The notes below the pieces were generated by a model that was not told where the DNA came from, made no database searches, and was given only the letters and a program-made list of their open reading frames with translations. Positions 1 through 6,840 of a stretch of DNA of 11,745 nucleotides are shown here, piece after piece (within the stretch, counting starts at the first letter, position 1; every line of letters starts with the position of its first letter). This DNA comes from an uncultured Eisenbergiella sp. (GTDB lineage Bacteria > Bacillota > Clostridia > Lachnospirales > Lachnospiraceae): the NCBI GenBank assembly GCA_948960675.1, contig CARDPF010000078.1:1-11745 (forward strand). The letters run 5' to 3'. Both the position numbers and the translations under genes were made by a program.

Positions 1-254
1 ACCAGATTGGCGACAATTTTACCCAGCGCAATCACCACCGTGTTGAACATAACCTGCTTGATGTCGCTCATCTGGAACATATATTGGAAATTTTTAAAAC
101 CGATAAACGGAGATTTCCACATGCCCAGCCCCGGATTAAAATCCTCGAACGCCATGACAATACCAAACATCGGCACAATGTTGAACAAAACAAGCCAAAG
201 CACCGCCGGTATCAGCATGATGTAATAATGCTTCAGGAACTTTTTGTTGAACAT
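1..254 (-). CDS. LplB/UgpA-type sugar ABC transporter permease (3'-truncated by window edge)
   Basis: Only the first 84 codons are present; the rest lies off the left edge. The reading frame starts at ATG 254-252, preceded by AAGGAGGG about 8 nt upstream, which fixes the start. The protein begins MFNKKFLKHYY, followed by a hydrophobic first membrane segment at roughly residues 12-36 (IMLIPAVLWLVLF...). It then has the loop GLGMWKSPFIGFKNFQYMF typical of binding-protein-dependent carbohydrate permeases (LplB, YteP, UgpA class), and the start of the transmembrane core with FNTVVIALGKIVANL. In the family this subunit pairs with a second permease and an extracellular binding protein to import oligosaccharides. 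The YesM/YesN-type two-component genes upstream are the usual regulators of such transporters, so control by that pair is a reasonable inference. The substrate cannot be told. Confidence 0.85.
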   Translation of the reverse strand, partial: MFNKKFLKHYYIMLIPAVLWLVLFNIVPMFGIVMAFEDFNPGLGMWKSPFIGFKNFQYMFQMSDIKQVMFNTVVIALGKIVANL

Positions 255-339
255 ATTCCCGCCCTCCTTGATATATTCATTTTTATTGTTCATGTTGTAT
301 ATGTTACCATGCTTTTCCAAATTCCTCTATGTGATATTG

Positions 340-400
340 TCAAAAAATAAAAGTGATTTATTTCCGATGACCCACACTTTTTCCGGAAATGAAATCACTT
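340..400 (-). terminator. Intrinsic terminator of the hisJ-kinase-regulator operon
   Basis: The arms AAGTGATTT-ATTTCCG (351-366) and CGGAAATGAAATCACTT (384-400) pair over about 16 bp with one bulged base and a loop of about 17 nt. Read on the minus strand, the hairpin is followed at once by TTTTATTTTTT (350-340). It lies about 50 nt past the response-regulator stop codon and ahead of the permease gene. It should therefore end the two-component transcript and isolate the transporter operon. Confidence 0.85.
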
Positions 401-450
401 TTTGCCCTTTTTATAAAATTTGTTTTCAAACCGCCAAACATTTTTTCGCC

Positions 451-765
451 TTACGTCCCCTCCTGTCCTTTTTCTGCCATTGCCTCCCGTTTACGGAACT
501 CCATCGGACTGCAGCCTACTGCCTTACGGAATACTCGGTTAAAATAATAAATATCGTTATAACCGGACTGGAAGGCAATCTCCGTCACTAAATCCCGGGT
601 ATGTAAAAGCAGCTCCTTGGCCCGTTCAATCCGGAGCTGCTGCAGGTAATCCCCAAAAGACAACCCGGAAAACCGTTTAAATATAATGCAGAAATAGCTT
701 CTGCTGCAACCGATATGATCCGCTACCGTACTGGTGGATAAATCCTCCCCAAGGTGTCCCTTCAT
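451..765 (-). CDS. AraC-type DNA-binding domain of a YesN-like response regulator (frameshifted C-terminal part)
   Basis: This frame encodes a complete AraC/XylS double helix-turn-helix domain of 104 residues. It has the first recognition unit near residues 10-30 (STSTVADHIGCSRSYF), the linker FKRFSGLSFGDYLQQLRIERAKELL, and the second unit TEIAFQSGYNDIYYFNRVFRKAVGCSPMEFRKRE, which matches the family hallmark closely. It has no receiver domain; that lies in another frame just upstream (677-1495). Joining the two at about position 766-770 restores a normal YesN layout of about 348 residues, with the family-like junction ILKAVLY-MKGHL. The ATG at 765-763 could start a separate protein, but only a weak AAAGG lies about 9 nt before it. 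I read this as the 3' part of one disrupted gene. Its role would be DNA binding at the sugar-uptake promoter. Confidence 0.8.
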   Translation of the reverse strand: MKGHLGEDLSTSTVADHIGCSRSYFCIIFKRFSGLSFGDYLQQLRIERAKELLLHTRDLVTEIAFQSGYNDIYYFNRVFRKAVGCSPMEFRKREAMAEKGQEGT

Positions 766-1495
766 ATAGGACAGCCTTTAAAATCCGCCCAGCATCGCTC
801 CCCGGCGGCAAATTGCCTGCACCGTCATAAACCTTCCTGCGGTATCCTGCAAGCCATCCAATCATCTCCTCCGTCCCGGAAAGCAGGGGAACCGTACTCT
901 CCGGAAGCTGCAGCATGTCTTCCAGTTCCCCGATACAGCGCGCCAGCATCATTTCCAGCCTGCGCACGGAAAGCAGCTTTGGCTCTGCCTCCCGGATACG
1001 CTCCTTAAGCCTTTCGAAAGCGACATCGCCAAAAAACCAATGCTGTAGCCTGCATTCCTCCCAGACCGCCCCCAAATCCGGCTCCTCCTTTTCCACCGCC
1101 TCTGCCTTTCTGGAACGGGCCTTATACTTTTCCACGATCCTCTCCAAAACCGTATCACAGTGATCCAATTCCATGGAGGTCTTGGAAATGTAATCCAGAC
1201 CGCCGAGGCGCAAGGTCGCCTGCACATAGGAAAAATCTTCAAAAAAGGAAAGCACCACAAACTCTATGTCCGGCTTTTGCCTGCGGCACTCCTCCATGAA
1301 AACGATGCCGTTCATTTCCGGCATGTCAATATCCACAAACACCAGATCCACCGGGTGCTGCACAATAAACTGCAGGGCCGCCTTTCCGTTTTGCACGTCC
1401 CCCACCACCGTCATGCCAAATGCCTCCCAGTTCATCAAGGATACCAGGCCTTTGCGCGCCAGTTTATCATCATCGACTATCAAAACCCTGATCAT
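677..1495 (-). CDS. YesN-like response regulator, receiver and linker part (frameshifted, lacks its own DNA-binding domain)
   Basis: The first 120 residues form a receiver domain. The acidic pocket VDDD is at residues 7-10, the phosphoacceptor Asp is D55 in FVDIDMPEMNG, S83 sits in VLSFF, and K105 is in YISKTS (the usual KP is KT here). A linker of about 120 residues follows. The frame then leaves the expected AraC domain after GRILKAVLY and runs out of frame to a stop at 677. The domain continues in the 451-765 frame, so this is the N-terminal part of a frameshifted gene. The start chosen is ATG 1495 (MIRVLIVDDD), with AGAGGG close upstream. ATG 1507 or GTG 1519 in the same frame are possible but have poorer ribosome binding sites. 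It overlaps the kinase gene by 26 nt, so the two are probably translationally coupled. In the family, phosphorylation by the cognate YesM kinase activates transport genes. Confidence 0.85.
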   Translation of the reverse strand: MIRVLIVDDDKLARKGLVSLMNWEAFGMTVVGDVQNGKAALQFIVQHPVDLVFVDIDMPEMNGIVFMEECRRQKPDIEFVVLSFFEDFSYVQATLRLGGLDYISKTSMELDHCDTVLERIVEKYKARSRKAEAVEKEEPDLGAVWEECRLQHWFFGDVAFERLKERIREAEPKLLSVRRLEMMLARCIGELEDMLQLPESTVPLLSGTEEMIGWLAGYRRKVYDGAGNLPPGSDAGRILKAVLYEGTPWGGFIHQYGSGSYRLQQKLFLHYI

Positions 1496-3242
1496 CTTCC
1501 CTCTCATTCTGCCGCGCACAGCGTTTGCCCGCCTGCAGCGGAATCATTATGGTGACTTTTGTCCCTCTTCCCAGTTCACTGTTGATCGTAAGGATACAAT
1601 TGCTTCCGTAAAACCCTTCCAGACAATGCCGCACATAGCGCAGTCCGATTCCCTCCATTTCCTCCGTCCCGCTTCCCCTATAGCAAAATGGCCGGTTCAA
1701 TTCCTCCAGCTTTTCCCTGTCAAGCCCCTCCCCAAAATCCTGAATGGTAAGTACCGCATAGCCGCGCCGTTCGTCACAGAAAATCCGGATTTCGATCATG
1801 TCCTTCTCGCCCAGTCCGTAGCGGAGTGCATTTTCAATCAACGGCTGGAGAAGCATCCGGATGGTCTCCGTCTCCAAATAATCTCCCTGCTCCACTTCCA
1901 GCACTACTTCAAAGTCATACCGCTGCTTTTGCAGGCTGATGTATTTTCTGGCAATTTCCACCTCCGTGCGCAGGGTGCTGGTCTTTTCCTCTTTCCCCAG
2001 GTTATACGCCAACAGCGCCTTGAAATCCGAAAGGAAGCGGCTGATCTGTTCCTGCTTTGCCAGCTGTGCCATCCATTGTACGGAGTTTAAGGTATTGAGC
2101 AGAAAATGCGGATTGATCTGATACATCAATTTTTCCCGCTCGGTCTTTTGCCGCTTTTCTTCCTCCTCCTGCACATTTAAAAGCAATTTGCGGATCTGGA
2201 TTTTCATCTCATTGATCTGGTGCATCAGTTCGTTAAATTCCCGGATCTCCATATCCTCGCTGACCAGTTCCAGCTTTCCCTTCCCCACTGCAATAATCGC
2301 CTGTTCCAGACGGTCAATGGGATTGCCCAGCATCTTTTTGGTGGCAAACACCAGCAGGGCCACCGGTACAAGGGAAAACAGACACAAAACCACAATCCGT
2401 TCATACCACTCCCACATTTCTTTCTGGTACCTGGCCAGCGGCACACCGTTCACATACACAAAACCCATCTTGGAGGTTCTTGCCACCAGATAATACCCCT
2501 CATACTCTCCCGCAAAGCTGCCGTTTTCATCCGGCAAAAGACGCAGCGTATCCCCTTTTTGAAAATCGCTGCAATTGGCAAAAAGTACCCTTCCGTCCTT
2601 ATCCAGCTGCAGGCTGATATAGGAGCTGTCCCCTTCCCCCTGTCCGTATTTCCCGATATTGGCCTTCATTTCGATATAAATGTCATACTCGTTTCCCGCA
2701 TAACGCTGTCCCTGCCGCAGCATGGAAACCATGATCGCGGTGCTGTAATTGGTACAGGAAGGGTGCAGGGCCTCAAAACGGTTCCCGTCGATCTGCATGA
2801 TATCGTCCGCCTCCAAAATCCCCCTGTCCGCAAAGCACTCATTTTCAAACAGCGATACCTTTGTGGCGCTGTCCAAATAAGCGGCATAATGGACGTAAGG
2901 ATTGGTAAAGCCTATGGAAACAATTTCGTTTTCCAGTTCCCGCTTGCGTGTGAACCTGTCAAAATTATTTTCCGCCTGCAGATAATTGAGCAGCATCGTG
3001 CCTGTGCTTCCTCCCTCTCCCAGCTGCTGCATCATCCTGACCATGGTAAAATAGCAAAACTCCAGATGTTCCACTTCCTTGTTAATATTGGTTTTCATGG
3101 CATCCTCCATCCGGTTCTGCCGGATGGAACGGATGGTGACATAGGAAACCATGACGCAGGACCAGATACCGGCCAACAGGCCGATAATACCGATCAGCAA
3201 AATCCGCCCCTGAAATGACCGGATAATCTTTCCCTTCCTCAT
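1470..3242 (-). CDS. YesM-type sensor histidine kinase
   Basis: This is a 590-residue membrane sensor kinase. A first membrane helix lies at about residues 14-36, an extracytoplasmic sensing region at about 37-275, a second helix at about 282-300 (IVVLCLFSLVPVALLVFA), and a HAMP linker at about 301-355. The kinase core follows, with the phospho-accepting H379 in QINPHFLLNTLNSVQWMA, characteristic of the His_kinase/YesM (LytS-like) family. The ATPase has an N box around N471 (LLQPLIENALRYG), DFGEGL at 502-507 and GIGLRYV at 531-537. Its cognate regulator is the YesN-like gene downstream, which it overlaps. Its ATG shares the sequence ATGA with the stop of the upstream HisJ-like gene, and only a weak ribosome site is seen, so translation probably depends on coupling. 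Family members sense extracellular sugars or peptides, usually via transporter components; the ligand here is unknown. Confidence 0.93.
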   Translation of the reverse strand: MRKGKIIRSFQGRILLIGIIGLLAGIWSCVMVSYVTIRSIRQNRMEDAMKTNINKEVEHLEFCYFTMVRMMQQLGEGGSTGTMLLNYLQAENNFDRFTRKRELENEIVSIGFTNPYVHYAAYLDSATKVSLFENECFADRGILEADDIMQIDGNRFEALHPSCTNYSTAIMVSMLRQGQRYAGNEYDIYIEMKANIGKYGQGEGDSSYISLQLDKDGRVLFANCSDFQKGDTLRLLPDENGSFAGEYEGYYLVARTSKMGFVYVNGVPLARYQKEMWEWYERIVVLCLFSLVPVALLVFATKKMLGNPIDRLEQAIIAVGKGKLELVSEDMEIREFNELMHQINEMKIQIRKLLLNVQEEEEKRQKTEREKLMYQINPHFLLNTLNSVQWMAQLAKQEQISRFLSDFKALLAYNLGKEEKTSTLRTEVEIARKYISLQKQRYDFEVVLEVEQGDYLETETIRMLLQPLIENALRYGLGEKDMIEIRIFCDERRGYAVLTIQDFGEGLDREKLEELNRPFCYRGSGTEEMEGIGLRYVRHCLEGFYGSNCILTINSELGRGTKVTIMIPLQAGKRCARQNEREDDQGFDSR

Positions 3243-4030
3243 AGTAAGCCTGTCCGGGCAATGATGCCCATGTCATCCAGCCTTTTGTACGCCGCCTCCA
3301 CAATGTCATCATAAACCTGCGCAGGGTCATGGCAGTCCGAGCCTACATACACGGCAATCCCCGTACCCTTCACCCGTTCCCAAAACTTCTCATGGGGATA
3401 CTGGTAACGTTCCCCGTCCGGATACCGCTTTTTTTCCCGCCGGAACCCGTTGGCATTATATTCCAGTGCAAAACCATACTTGACAGCACCGTCGATGAGA
3501 ATGTCACAGGCCCGGTCACAATGCACATCCCATGCCGAATCGTTTAAAAAAATCAGGTCAGGATGGGCCGCATAGGCAAAATAGCCCGTGCGCATCGCTT
3601 CCACTACATTGGCGCTGTAGATTTCATATCCTGCCGTATCCCGAAGCTGATACACATTGATCAGTTCCCCCTGACTGGTCTCATAAAAATGTTGTCCCAA
3701 AATCAGATAAGAACATCCCCCGCCGGAAAGCAGTCTTTCATAATAATCCCGGTCTTTGCGCACATATTCCCCCTCAAAGCCGCAAAGAATGTCTATCTTA
3801 TCCCGAAATTCCACTGACAGGGACGCAATTTCCTGCTGGTACTCCCCCAGTTCTACATACGGCATGCGCAGTCCGAAACGGTCGTCATAAAAAGGCATAT
3901 GGTCGGAAAATCCAAGCCTGACCACCCTGCTTTTGACCGCCTCCTCCACATACTCCCGGGCCTCTCCACGGGCGTGCCGGCACCGTCTGCAATGTGTATG
4001 ATAATTTACCCTTTCCCGCTCCTGCCCCAT
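3239..4030 (-). CDS. HisJ-family PHP-domain phosphatase (histidinol-phosphatase-like)
   Basis: This is a PHP-superfamily metal-dependent phosphoesterase of 263 residues from the chosen start. Expected metal ligands are visible: HTH (H11, H13), H19, SDH at 42-44, E86 in GFEGEY, H114 in GQHFYE, H156 in AHPD, E190 in LEYNANG, and SDCHD at 231-235. HisJ enzymes dephosphorylate histidinol phosphate in histidine synthesis, but no other his gene is here. The gene is instead coupled to a sensor kinase, so a sugar-phosphate or other substrate is possible. ATG 4030 is preferred because GGAGG lies just upstream and because the TATAAT at 4096-4101 would leave a leader of about 59 nt. The in-frame ATG at 4072 adds 14 residues but lacks a ribosome site and would have a leader of only about 17 nt. 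It is the first gene of the operon and overlaps the kinase start by 4 nt. Confidence 0.88.
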   Translation of the reverse strand: MGQERERVNYHTHCRRCRHARGEAREYVEEAVKSRVVRLGFSDHMPFYDDRFGLRMPYVELGEYQQEIASLSVEFRDKIDILCGFEGEYVRKDRDYYERLLSGGGCSYLILGQHFYETSQGELINVYQLRDTAGYEIYSANVVEAMRTGYFAYAAHPDLIFLNDSAWDVHCDRACDILIDGAVKYGFALEYNANGFRREKKRYPDGERYQYPHEKFWERVKGTGIAVYVGSDCHDPAQVYDDIVEAAYKRLDDMGIIARTGLL

Positions 4031-4095
4031 ACTCCTCCGTTCCGCCGCCAAAGATGGCGTTGTCCTTTGCATGTTTTTACTTTGATTGATATTTC

Positions 4096-4101
4096 ATTAT
4101 A
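4096..4101 (-). promoter_or_regulatory. Candidate -10 element for the hisJ-kinase-regulator operon
   Basis: A perfect TATAAT is read on the minus strand, 24 nt upstream of the outer ATG (4072) and about 65 nt upstream of the preferred ATG (4030). The sequence 17 nt upstream (TGGATG region) is a poor -35 match. The promoter may therefore be weak or activator-dependent. It lies between the end of the SGNH gene's hairpin and the operon it would serve. Confidence 0.5.
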
Positions 4102-4199
4102 CCGCTTTTTCCCCCAAACATCCATCCGGAATTGTTTTTCTTTTGGAAGAAAAATTTTACCATTCTAAAAATTGTTCTTTTCAGACAGGCCATTTTTTA

Positions 4200-4233
4200 A
4201 AGGCGGCGAAATCCCAAAGATCTCCGCCGCCTT
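4200..4233 (-). terminator. GC-rich hairpin after the MBOAT-SGNH genes, probable terminator
   Basis: A perfect 9-bp stem pairs AAGGCGGCG (4200-4208) with CGCCGCCTT (4225-4233) around a 16-nt loop. It starts 12 nt past the SGNH stop codon. On the minus strand only TTT follows the stem before TAAAAAATGG, so the U-tract is poor and termination may be inefficient. No plus-strand gene reads towards it. Confidence 0.55.
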
Positions 4234-4245
4234 CCCGTTGTCCCT

Positions 4246-5346
4246 TTATTTTTCCATAAAACCGTTCGCATCCGCCGCGATACCTTCTGAAACCGGTTTT
4301 GCCTCCACCGCACCGTTCTCCATCAAAAACTGTTTCCATATCTTATAGTATTTCGCCTTCAAATGCACCTGGTCATTGCTAAAGCCTTCCGACAGGTTTC
4401 CGTTTTCATCACAGAGCCGACCGTTTACATCCAGGAAAAAAACCGTTTTCCCGTCGGCCAACGTCGCAATTTTTTCGTTCCTTTCCTTAATATTGGTATT
4501 GTTAAAAACGGGATCCGACGCATTTTTTTGCGCCCCCACATGCATAATGGCCTGCACAAAAATAACCGCGTCCGGCTGCAGGCGCATAATTTCCCGGACC
4601 ACTTTTTGGTATTCCCCAAAAAAAGTATCTGCCGTACCGGTTCCCATCTCGTTAATTCCGATCATCAGGTAAATTTTTTGAAATGACCGTGCCCCCAGGG
4701 CCTCTTTTAGCGTAATATTGCGCCCGTCCTCCTTGATAAAAGCCTTCTCCTTCTTAAAAAGATCATACACCGTCAGGGATGTTTTGCAGTAAAAGGTCAC
4801 TTGCTCCCCGAAACCGCCATACTCATACAAACCCTGGGTGCGGGAATCCCCGATGAACAGCGCGTCGTCAAAATAAGACTCTTCCACCGGGCCAAGTGCC
4901 AAAACAGCCTGCTCCTCCCTGTCCTGCCCTGCAGCCTCCCCCTGCCCCTCTTGCACCGGGGGAAAATCCCCATTTCCTTGGGCCGCGGACGCACCTTTGC
5001 CCTCCCCTTCCAAACGGGCTTGGGTTTCCCCGGCCGTTTCCTGACAAACCTCTTCAAAATCCGGCGGCTTTTGCACACTCTCCTCCCCGCTTTGTCCTAC
5101 AGCCTCCCCAGTCTCCTGTCCCGCCTGCGAAACCCCTCCCACAGCAAGGGCCTCCTGTGCCGTGGACGTCCACGGATACACGCCTTCTCGGATTCCCCAG
5201 AAAAAAGCGCCCAACACCGGGGTCATCACCGTTTCCCCCTTATACTCCCTGTATACACCGTTCCGATTTATCCAGCTGACTGCCGTTATCATAAGCCCGC
5301 CGGCCAATACCAGAGAAAGCAGCGGACATTTATTCCAAAAACCCAT
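4246..5346 (-). CDS. Membrane-anchored SGNH/GDSL hydrolase-like protein, partner of the MBOAT acyltransferase
   Basis: The protein has 366 residues with one N-terminal membrane helix (about 8-25, LLSLVLAGGLMITAV). A low-complexity Gly/Glu/Gln/Ala linker follows at about 62-150. The SGNH domain then shows block I GDSRT (S168), the block III-like GINEMG (N232) and block V DQVH (D325, H328). The domain should face outside the membrane. Such proteins next to AlgI/DltB-like MBOAT genes are the usual second half of glycan O-acylation systems, transferring or trimming acyl groups. That role is inferred from family and context; plain esterase activity is the alternative. ATG 5346 is chosen because TGAGG stands 6 nt before it. 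The GTG at 5358 lies within that ribosome site and is unlikely. The start is 18 nt past the MBOAT stop codon, so the two genes form one operon. Confidence 0.85.
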   Translation of the reverse strand: MGFWNKCPLLSLVLAGGLMITAVSWINRNGVYREYKGETVMTPVLGAFFWGIREGVYPWTSTAQEALAVGGVSQAGQETGEAVGQSGEESVQKPPDFEEVCQETAGETQARLEGEGKGASAAQGNGDFPPVQEGQGEAAGQDREEQAVLALGPVEESYFDDALFIGDSRTQGLYEYGGFGEQVTFYCKTSLTVYDLFKKEKAFIKEDGRNITLKEALGARSFQKIYLMIGINEMGTGTADTFFGEYQKVVREIMRLQPDAVIFVQAIMHVGAQKNASDPVFNNTNIKERNEKIATLADGKTVFFLDVNGRLCDENGNLSEGFSNDQVHLKAKYYKIWKQFLMENGAVEAKPVSEGIAADANGFMEK

Positions 5347-5364
5347 AAAAAACCTCACAATTTT

Positions 5365-6774
5365 TCAAAAATTCGCATACATGAAAGGATTCCCCTGCAT
5401 ATTTGTGATTCTGTATACCGCAGCCCAAAAAAGTACCGCCAATGCCATTACCACACATTTGTTCTTTTTGTGCCGTTCATACCATTTCCACACTGCCGGG
5501 ACACAAAAGAAAATCCCTGCCCCCACCGCAGGCGCAAAGGCCGACAATTCTTTTACAAAATCATTGACATTGACTGAAACCCCACTCCCAAAAAGGCAAA
5601 AAAGCCTTGAAAAATAAACCCCGATATCCGCAAAAGACGGAATCGCAAAAATCATCCAGGTAAACGGTATGAGCAATAGCACATACAGATGGGAAAAAAA
5701 CGCATGCCGTTTCAAAAATTTCCCCAGTCCCTGCTTTTCTGCAATCAGCAAAACGGCAAGCACCAGCCCCCAAACCACAAAATTCAGGCTGCCCCCGTGC
5801 CAGAAACCGGTCAGTCCCCATACGATCAAAATGTTCCGCAATGTCCTGGCCGTTCCCCTGCGGTTGCCCCCCAATGGAATATATACATAATCCCGAAACC
5901 AGCTCCCCAGCGTCATATGCCATTTCCTGTAAAACTCACCCACACAGCGGGACGCATAAGGCTGGTCAAAGTTTTGAATCGCGGGAAACCCCATCATTTC
6001 CCCGATTCCCACCGCAATCAGGGAATATCCGGCAAAATCAAAATACAGCTGCAAAGAATAGCCAAACATCCCAAGCCATGCAAGCGGCGTGGAAATACTC
6101 TCAAACCCGATGGTACAGATATCGTTCCATAAAATACCCAGCCGGTCCGCCAGCAAAACCTTTGCGGCAAGGCCGAGCACCAGCTTCTTAAGCCCCTCCT
6201 CCATTCCTTCCCATGTGATCCTGCCGTATTTCATTCCCTTCTGCGCATCCCGGTAACGCATAATCGGCCCGGATACAATCTGCGTAAAATTGCACAGGTA
6301 TGCGCCAAAATGCACAAAAGAAGGCTCCACATCCACTTCCAGACGGTAAACGTCGATCAGGTAGGACAGGCTTTTGAAAGTATAAAAACTCAGCCCAACC
6401 GGCAGCAAAAACCCGCTGTCCAGCGCGTTGGAAATTTTAAAATATACCAGCAAAAGGACATTGCAGGAGACCGAAACCGCCAGCCAAAGCTTCCTCTTTC
6501 TTTTTTCCGTCCCGCTCTGGAACACCGAAAGCTTTTCCATGCTTTTGCCAAACAGATAGTTCATTACTGCCATTCCCAAAAGCAGCAGTACATATTTGGG
6601 TTCCCCTACTGCATATAAAAGCAGGCTTCCCGCAAACAGCACCGCCCCCCGAAACCGCTGGGGCGTCAGGGCATAAACTGCCAAAAAAACTGGCAGATAC
6701 CGGAACAAAAATTCCAGGCTGCCAAATACCAATGTGTTCAAACCTGTAAAATTTACCGTTCCGATTCCTGCCAT
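5365..6774 (-). CDS. AlgI/DltB-like MBOAT family O-acyltransferase
   Basis: This is a 469-residue polytopic membrane protein with about ten hydrophobic segments. Family signatures appear in order: PVGLSFYTFKSLSYLIDVYR (125-144), QIVSGPIMRY near 165-174, YFDFAGYSLIAVGIGEMMGF near 244-263, FYRKWHMTLGSWFRDYVYIP (281-300, H286), and GFWHG with the predicted catalytic H326. MBOAT proteins of this group move an acyl group, often acetyl, across the membrane for attachment to a polysaccharide or teichoic acid. The adjacent SGNH gene fits that. The glycan target is not visible. ATG 6774 is taken as the start, although its ribosome site (GGGACGG, about 10 nt away) is weak. Typical family members begin near LVFGSLEFL, so a TTG at 6741 or 6732 is an alternative. 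The gene begins 66 nt after ackA and may be read from the pta promoter. Confidence 0.92.
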   Translation of the reverse strand: MAGIGTVNFTGLNTLVFGSLEFLFRYLPVFLAVYALTPQRFRGAVLFAGSLLLYAVGEPKYVLLLLGMAVMNYLFGKSMEKLSVFQSGTEKRKRKLWLAVSVSCNVLLLVYFKISNALDSGFLLPVGLSFYTFKSLSYLIDVYRLEVDVEPSFVHFGAYLCNFTQIVSGPIMRYRDAQKGMKYGRITWEGMEEGLKKLVLGLAAKVLLADRLGILWNDICTIGFESISTPLAWLGMFGYSLQLYFDFAGYSLIAVGIGEMMGFPAIQNFDQPYASRCVGEFYRKWHMTLGSWFRDYVYIPLGGNRRGTARTLRNILIVWGLTGFWHGGSLNFVVWGLVLAVLLIAEKQGLGKFLKRHAFFSHLYVLLLIPFTWMIFAIPSFADIGVYFSRLFCLFGSGVSVNVNDFVKELSAFAPAVGAGIFFCVPAVWKWYERHKKNKCVVMALAVLFWAAVYRITNMQGNPFMYANF

Positions 6775-6802
6775 TTTCTCATTCCGTCCCTTATCCTCCT
6801 GC

Positions 6803-6838
6803 CTTTGGGATTGCCGCCCCCCAAAGACAAAAGTCTTT
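6803..6838 (-). other. Two overlapping short hairpins in the ackA-MBOAT gap
   Basis: On the minus strand, AAAGAC-TTTT-GTCTTT (6838-6823) begins 2 nt after the ackA stop. It overlaps a second possible stem, CTTTGGG (6825-6819) with CCCAAAG (6809-6803). The two share CTTT, so only one can form at a time. Neither is followed by a U-tract, so a simple terminator is unlikely. They lie just before AGGAGG (6799-6794). Confidence 0.35.
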
Positions 6839-6840
6839 CT

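Noticed and set aside
338..343. Perfect TTGACA on the minus strand upstream of the permease gene
   Set aside because: No acceptable -10 lies 16-18 nt downstream (the sequence there is TTGGAA). It overlaps the terminator's U-tract, so I do not call a promoter. An activator-dependent promoter remains possible.
5347..5358. GTG at 5358 as the SGNH start
   Set aside because: This GTG is part of the TGAGG ribosome site serving ATG 5346 and has no ribosome site of its own.
4801..5577. Long plus-strand open frame of 258 codons opposite the SGNH and MBOAT genes
   Set aside because: It is antisense to two well-supported genes, with Pro/Leu/Arg-rich low-information sequence and no ribosome site; a shadow of the GC-rich linker.
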